11,084 bases of DNA from Dissophora ornata (lineage: Eukaryota > Mortierellomycota > Mortierellomycetes > Mortierellales > Mortierellaceae), in the NCBI GenBank assembly GCA_025201705.1, contig MU617542.1, forward strand, positions 1-11,084, in the 5' to 3' direction. Under the pieces are notes generated by a model. That model was given only the letters and a program-made list of their open reading frames with translations. It searched no databases and was not told the DNA's origin. The position numbers and the translations under genes were made by a program. Position 1 is the stretch's first letter; every line of letters begins with the position of its first letter. Below are positions 1 through 11,084 of the stretch, piece after piece.

Positions 1-162
1 AATAGGACGCGAAATATCATATCTCCACGTGATAAGCAGTTGGGGGGCTTTTTTTTCCTTCCCCAGAGTATCCCAACTCTCCGAGATCGCTTTTTTATTC
101 TTCCCGTTTCAATAACTTCTTTCATCACCTCCTCCTCCCATTCACTCACAATTTACCCCATC
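1..162 (+). promoter_or_regulatory. iPGM upstream region with E-box, GATA-like site and pyrimidine-rich leader
   Basis: Only 162 bp precede the iPGM start codon. A CACGTG E-box lies at 26-31 and overlaps TGATAAG (30-36), a GATA-factor type site. From about 47 to 160 the strand is strongly C/T-rich, as is common in fungal core promoters and leaders. No clear TATA box is seen. The start codon context is CATC-ATG with A at -3. In yeasts, glycolytic promoters often use bHLH sites of this kind; that this one is functional is inference from the motif and its position. Confidence 0.4.
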
Positions 163-2220
163 ATGCCCAGCGTAACTGTCAAGCACCCTGTTGTCTGCAT
201 CGTCATTGACGGTTGGGGAGTCTCCTCTGAAGGAAACACACGTGGCGATGCCATTTACAATGCAAAGACTCCTTACATGGACAAGTTTGAGAAAGAATAC
301 CCTTATACCACCTTGGGTGCTCACGGTCTTGACGTCGGTCTTCCTGATGGTCTCATGGGTAACTCTGAGGTTGGACATTTGAACGTCGGTGCTGGCCGTG
401 TCGTCTATCAGGTAAAAAAAAAAAAAAAGCCAACCAACACATCGCAAAAAGCAACGCTTATTGGGTTGAGAGAGAGAGAGGAGGGACACTTATTGGTGTT
501 ACAGCAAAGATGAAGTCATTGGTCAGATCTTTCTCGATGTGCCCCTGTCATTCTGTATCTCCCCAACACAAAGAGTGCGATCTCAATCGTGGGCACTTTA
601 AAAAAAAAAACTAGCAATTGACGACTAGGATGCTTACTTATTCCCACGTTCTGCTTGCCCCCCACCCCTCCCTGGCTCATACTTAGGATATTGTCCGTAT
701 TGATCTCGCTGCCTCCAAGAAGCAGTTTGGTCATTTGGACAACATCAAGGCCTCGTTCGAGCACGCCAAGGCAGGAAACGGTCGTCTTCACTTTATGGGA
801 CTGGTAAGATATCCTCGTTATCAGAGGCGGTGTTTAGACCGATTGAGTTGTGTGTGTGTGTGCGTATCTTATCTTTATTATAGTGTAACTCAATCAAGAA
901 ATTCATTGTCTCCCTCCCCTCCTCTCTCCACACTTCAGGTTTCTGATGGTGGTGTTCACAGTCACCAGAACCATCTCTACTCACTCTTGGAGGCTGCCAA
1001 GGAAGCCCAGGTGCCTGAGGTCTACATCCACTTTTTCGGTGATGGTCGTGATACTTCGCCTCGCTCTGCTGCTGGATACATGAAGCAGTTGCTCGAGAAG
1101 ACTGAGGAGCTTCATTACGGAAAGTTGGCCACCATCACTGGTCGTTACTATGCCATGGATCGCGATAAGCGTTGGGAGCGTGTCAAGATTGCTGTTGATG
1201 GTCTCGTCAGCGGTACTGGCGATAAGGCTAGTGACCCTGTCCAGGTAAAAAAAAAAAAAAATGACCACCCTATTTCTGTCAGGAAAACCTTTGTCATTAA
1301 GATCAAACACTGATAACGTCTCCATGATTTTTTCCCCCCCGCATAATCCTCTGTAGGCCATCGAGGACAACTACAAGAACAACATCACGGACGAATTCTT
1401 GAAGCCCATCATTATCAACGAGGAGGGATTGATTCGTGATGACGATACCATCTTTTGTTTCAACTACCGATCTGATCGTATGCGTGAGATCGCATCGGTT
1501 TTGGGAATTGCTCCTTCACCCATGGAGGTTAAACTTCCCAAGAACTTGAACATCACCACCATGACTCAGTACAAGAGTGATTTCCCCTTCCCCGTTGCTT
1601 TCCCTGCTCAATCCATGACCAACGTCTTGGCCGAATGGCTTGCCAAGGAGAATGTTCCTCAATGTCACGTTGCAGAGACTGAGAAGTATGCTCACGTCAC
1701 GTTCTTCTTTAACGGAGGATCAGAGGCTCAGTTTGAGGGTGAGCACCGTGATTTGATTCCATCACCCAAGGTGGCTACCTATGACTTGCAACCCGAGATG
1801 TCGGCTATTCCTGTGGGTGAGAAGGTGGCGGAGGAGATTGCTACTGGCAAGTTCCCCTTTGTGATGTGCAACTTTGCACCCCCCGACATGGTTGGTCACA
1901 CGGGTGACTATGAGGCTGCCATCAAGGGAGTGGAGGCCACCGATGCTGCCATTGGTATTGTCTACGAGGCCTGTGTCAAGCATGGATATATTCTCTTTAT
2001 CACGGCTGATCATGGAAATGCCGAGAAGATGTTGTCGGACGATTTCTCGACCCCTCATACTGCTCATACTTGTTCTCGTGTGCCCTTTGTTATGACCAGC
2101 AAGACTCACAAGTTCAATGGTACTAAGGGAGCTTTGTGTGATGTGGCTCCTACCCTCCTTCGTGTTATGGGCTTGGATATCCCTACAGAGATGACTGGCC
2201 AAAGTTTGCTCCAGGAGTAA
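163..2220 (+). CDS. gpmI: 2,3-bisphosphoglycerate-independent phosphoglycerate mutase (iPGM), four exons, complete
   Basis: Interconverts 3-phosphoglycerate and 2-phosphoglycerate in cytosolic glycolysis and gluconeogenesis through a phosphoserine intermediate and two divalent metal ions (family knowledge). Exons are 163-411, 687-803, 939-1244 and 1357-2220, all phase 0, giving 511 residues, the usual family length. Visible motifs: VIDGWG with metal ligand Asp16; GNSEVGH with nucleophile Ser68; SDGGVHSH with His129; DGRDTSP at 157-163; [14 protein letters not shown] from 190; RSDRMR at 262-267; Lys334; PPDMVGH with Asp401 and His405; TADHGNAE with Asp442 and His443; TPHTAHT with His458/461. 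No key residue is missing. The start is the first ATG in the frame, has A at -3, and lies just before the first conserved block. It is not related to the cofactor-dependent mutase used by yeast and vertebrates. The symbol is the bacterial one. The gene converges on the CHD remodeller gene. Confidence 0.96.
412..686 (+). other. iPGM intron 1 (275 nt)
   Basis: Donor GT at 412 follows codon Gln83 and acceptor TTAG ends at 686. Removing it joins VVYQ to DIVRIDLA, the expected iPGM continuity. The donor is followed by 15 A (414-428). The intron also holds a GA repeat (468-480) and an A11 run (600-610). It is about twice as long as any other intron in the window. If retained, translation would add a lysine-rich tail and stop at 511-513. 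I see no conserved exon inside it. Confidence 0.88.
804..938 (+). other. iPGM intron 2 (135 nt, stop-free and a multiple of three)
   Basis: Donor GTAAGA at 804 and acceptor TTCAG ending at 938 join MGL to VSDGGVHSH, restoring the conserved His129 motif. A TG microsatellite (849-862) and a pyrimidine-rich stretch before the acceptor are present. The frame stays open through the whole intron, so retention would insert 45 residues. Confidence 0.9.
1245..1356 (+). other. iPGM intron 3 (112 nt)
   Basis: Donor GT at 1245 is followed by 15 A (1247-1261); acceptor TGTAG ends at 1356. It joins DPVQ to AIEDNYKN, a join expected in the family. CTGATAAC near 1310 is a possible branch site. Retention would add a short lysine-rich tail and a stop at 1311-1313. 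Confidence 0.88.
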
Positions 2221-2390
2221 AAAAAAAAAAAACAACCCCTCCCCCACCATTTGATACATAGAAGAAAAAGAAACACCGGCCATTTTTAAAATAGTGTATT
2301 AAAAAAAGCTAGAGCCAGCTTGCATTTGTAAAAAGAGTTTCTTTCTGCAATTTTGACGTTCGCTGAGACATGGTCATAGTCATGGAAGCA

Positions 2391-2405
2391 GTGCCATGGC
2401 ACGTG
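2391..2405. promoter_or_regulatory. Palindrome GTGCCATGGCAC overlapping a CACGTG E-box
   Basis: A perfect 12-bp palindrome at 2391-2402 overlaps the E-box CACGTG at 2400-2405. TGACGT at 2354-2359 and its reverse complement ACGTCA at 2422-2427 flank it, giving a bZIP/CRE-like half-site pair around the bHLH-like site. A promoter-like cluster is unexpected between convergent 3' ends; function is unproven. Confidence 0.35.
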
Positions 2406-2489
2406 TATTCTTATAACACCCACGTCAGTCACATCTTTTTGTCGCGTTTTAATTTTTACGCTCTCTTCATTTTAAAATGAGGGTCGATA

Positions 2490-2512
2490 TTTTTTTTTTT
2501 TTTTTTTTTTTT
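2490..2512. repeat. Homopolymer T23 tract
   Basis: Twenty-three consecutive T, followed by CAG. On the minus strand this is A23 in the presumed 3' UTR or downstream flank of the CHD remodeller gene. It may vary in length between strains and may cause false internal priming in oligo-dT cDNA. Confidence 0.9.
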
Positions 2513-2543
2513 CAGTGGAAAAAGAGAGCTATGGACTAAGTAA

Positions 2544-2563
2544 GGGAGGTGGGGGTGGGTGGG
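2544..2563 (+). other. Canonical G-quadruplex motif
   Basis: Four G-runs of at least three (2544-2546, 2551-2555, 2557-2559, 2561-2563) are separated by loops of 4, 1 and 1 nt, which fits the G3+N1-7 rule with very short loops. It lies 33 nt past the CHD stop codon, on the strand opposite its transcript. It would form in plus-strand DNA or in iPGM read-through RNA. A role as a transcription barrier between the convergent genes is inference. Confidence 0.65.
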
Positions 2564-2595
2564 TAGCACAACTTTGTAGTCTAGTTTTCAAAAAC

Positions 2596-10923
<8,328 letters not shown>

Positions 10924-11084
10924 CTATTGAAAGAACAAACGTAATCCTCCAGGTCAGGTCAATCTCTGTGTAGCGGAGGATAAACACTATCATCAATAGA
11001 CTCTTTCGGCCCCAGGTTTTTTTTTAAAGAAAAAGCGCGTCAAAAGTTGGTGGCGCCTAGGCTATTACTCATCGAGAAACAGGG
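10924..11084 (-). other. Presumed upstream intron (3' part) of the CHD gene; possibly including its leader
   Basis: TTCTTTCAATAG just before 10923 is a good pyrimidine-plus-AG acceptor, and its TAG is in frame with the glutamine exon, so coding must enter by splicing. No convincing donor or first exon is seen in the remaining 161 bp. A weak option is ATG ATA followed by GTGTTT (start codon at 10993-10991), leaving a 64-nt intron in the right frame. More likely the first coding exon lies outside the window. Confidence 0.5.

Larger units (their letters stand above)
2221..2595. other. Convergent intergenic region between iPGM and the CHD remodeller gene
   Basis: These 375 bp must hold both 3' UTRs and both poly(A) sites. 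No gene is supported here. There is no AATAAA; an ATTAAA lies at about 2298 on the plus strand. The iPGM stop merges into an A14 run (2219-2232). Other contents are a 12-bp palindrome at 2391-2402, an E-box at 2400-2405, a 14-bp palindrome at 2467-2480, T23 at 2490-2512 and a G-rich motif at 2544-2563. On the minus strand the T23 tract reads as A23 about 84 nt after the CHD stop codon. Confidence 0.7.

Noticed and set aside
412..686. A hidden small exon or RNA gene in the 275-nt iPGM intron 1
   Set aside because: Exons 1 and 2 join without missing residues, and I saw no tRNA or snoRNA boxes that I could support.
849..862. TG microsatellite as a possible mobile-element scar
   Set aside because: Seven TG units inside an intron are ordinary; no target-site duplication or inverted repeats are seen nearby.
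2490..2512. T23 as a bacterial rho-independent terminator or a retroposon tail
   Set aside because: The genes are eukaryotic and spliced, and there is no duplicated flank or inserted sequence next to the tract.

Overview
The window is eukaryotic nuclear DNA: two convergent protein-coding genes, both broken by short GT-AG introns, with 375 bp between their stop codons. No prokaryotic feature (operon, ribosome binding site, insertion sequence, CRISPR) is visible. Introns of 88-275 bp, a pyrimidine-rich leader, tight gene spacing and long CAG/CAA glutamine tracts suggest a filamentous early-diverging fungus, perhaps of the Mortierella type. That assignment is inference from gene style; a unicellular relative of animals is not excluded.

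Left part, plus strand (163-2220): a complete four-exon gene for cofactor-independent phosphoglycerate mutase (iPGM). It encodes 511 residues with all phosphatase- and transferase-domain catalytic motifs. Introns 1 and 3 both open with GT followed by exactly 15 A. Intron 2 is 135 nt, a multiple of three, with no stop in frame.

Middle (2221-2595): the convergent intergenic region. It holds an A14 run overlapping the iPGM stop, two perfect palindromes, a CACGTG E-box between two inverted TGACGT half sites, a T23 tract and a canonical G-quadruplex motif.

Right part, minus strand (10923 down to 2596): eight exons of a very large chromatin remodeller of CHD subfamily III (the CHD6-9/Kismet type), at least 2554 residues. 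From the N-terminus it has a Q- and A/Q-rich low-complexity region, an acidic serine tract, two chromodomains, a SNF2 ATPase, a helicase C-terminal lobe, the CHD6-9-type SANT/SLIDE-like region, a downstream segment with repeated VKQE sumoylation motifs, and a terminal arginine-serine (RS) domain of about 107 residues. Its first coding exon is not seen: the 585-codon first visible exon begins at a 3' splice site at 10923.

The two genes are not functionally linked in any way I can see: one is glycolytic housekeeping, the other a nuclear regulator. The best candidates for novelty are in the second: an RS domain on a CHD remodeller, a VKQE cluster, and a frame-neutral exon carrying the DEAH box between weak GTAC donor sites.
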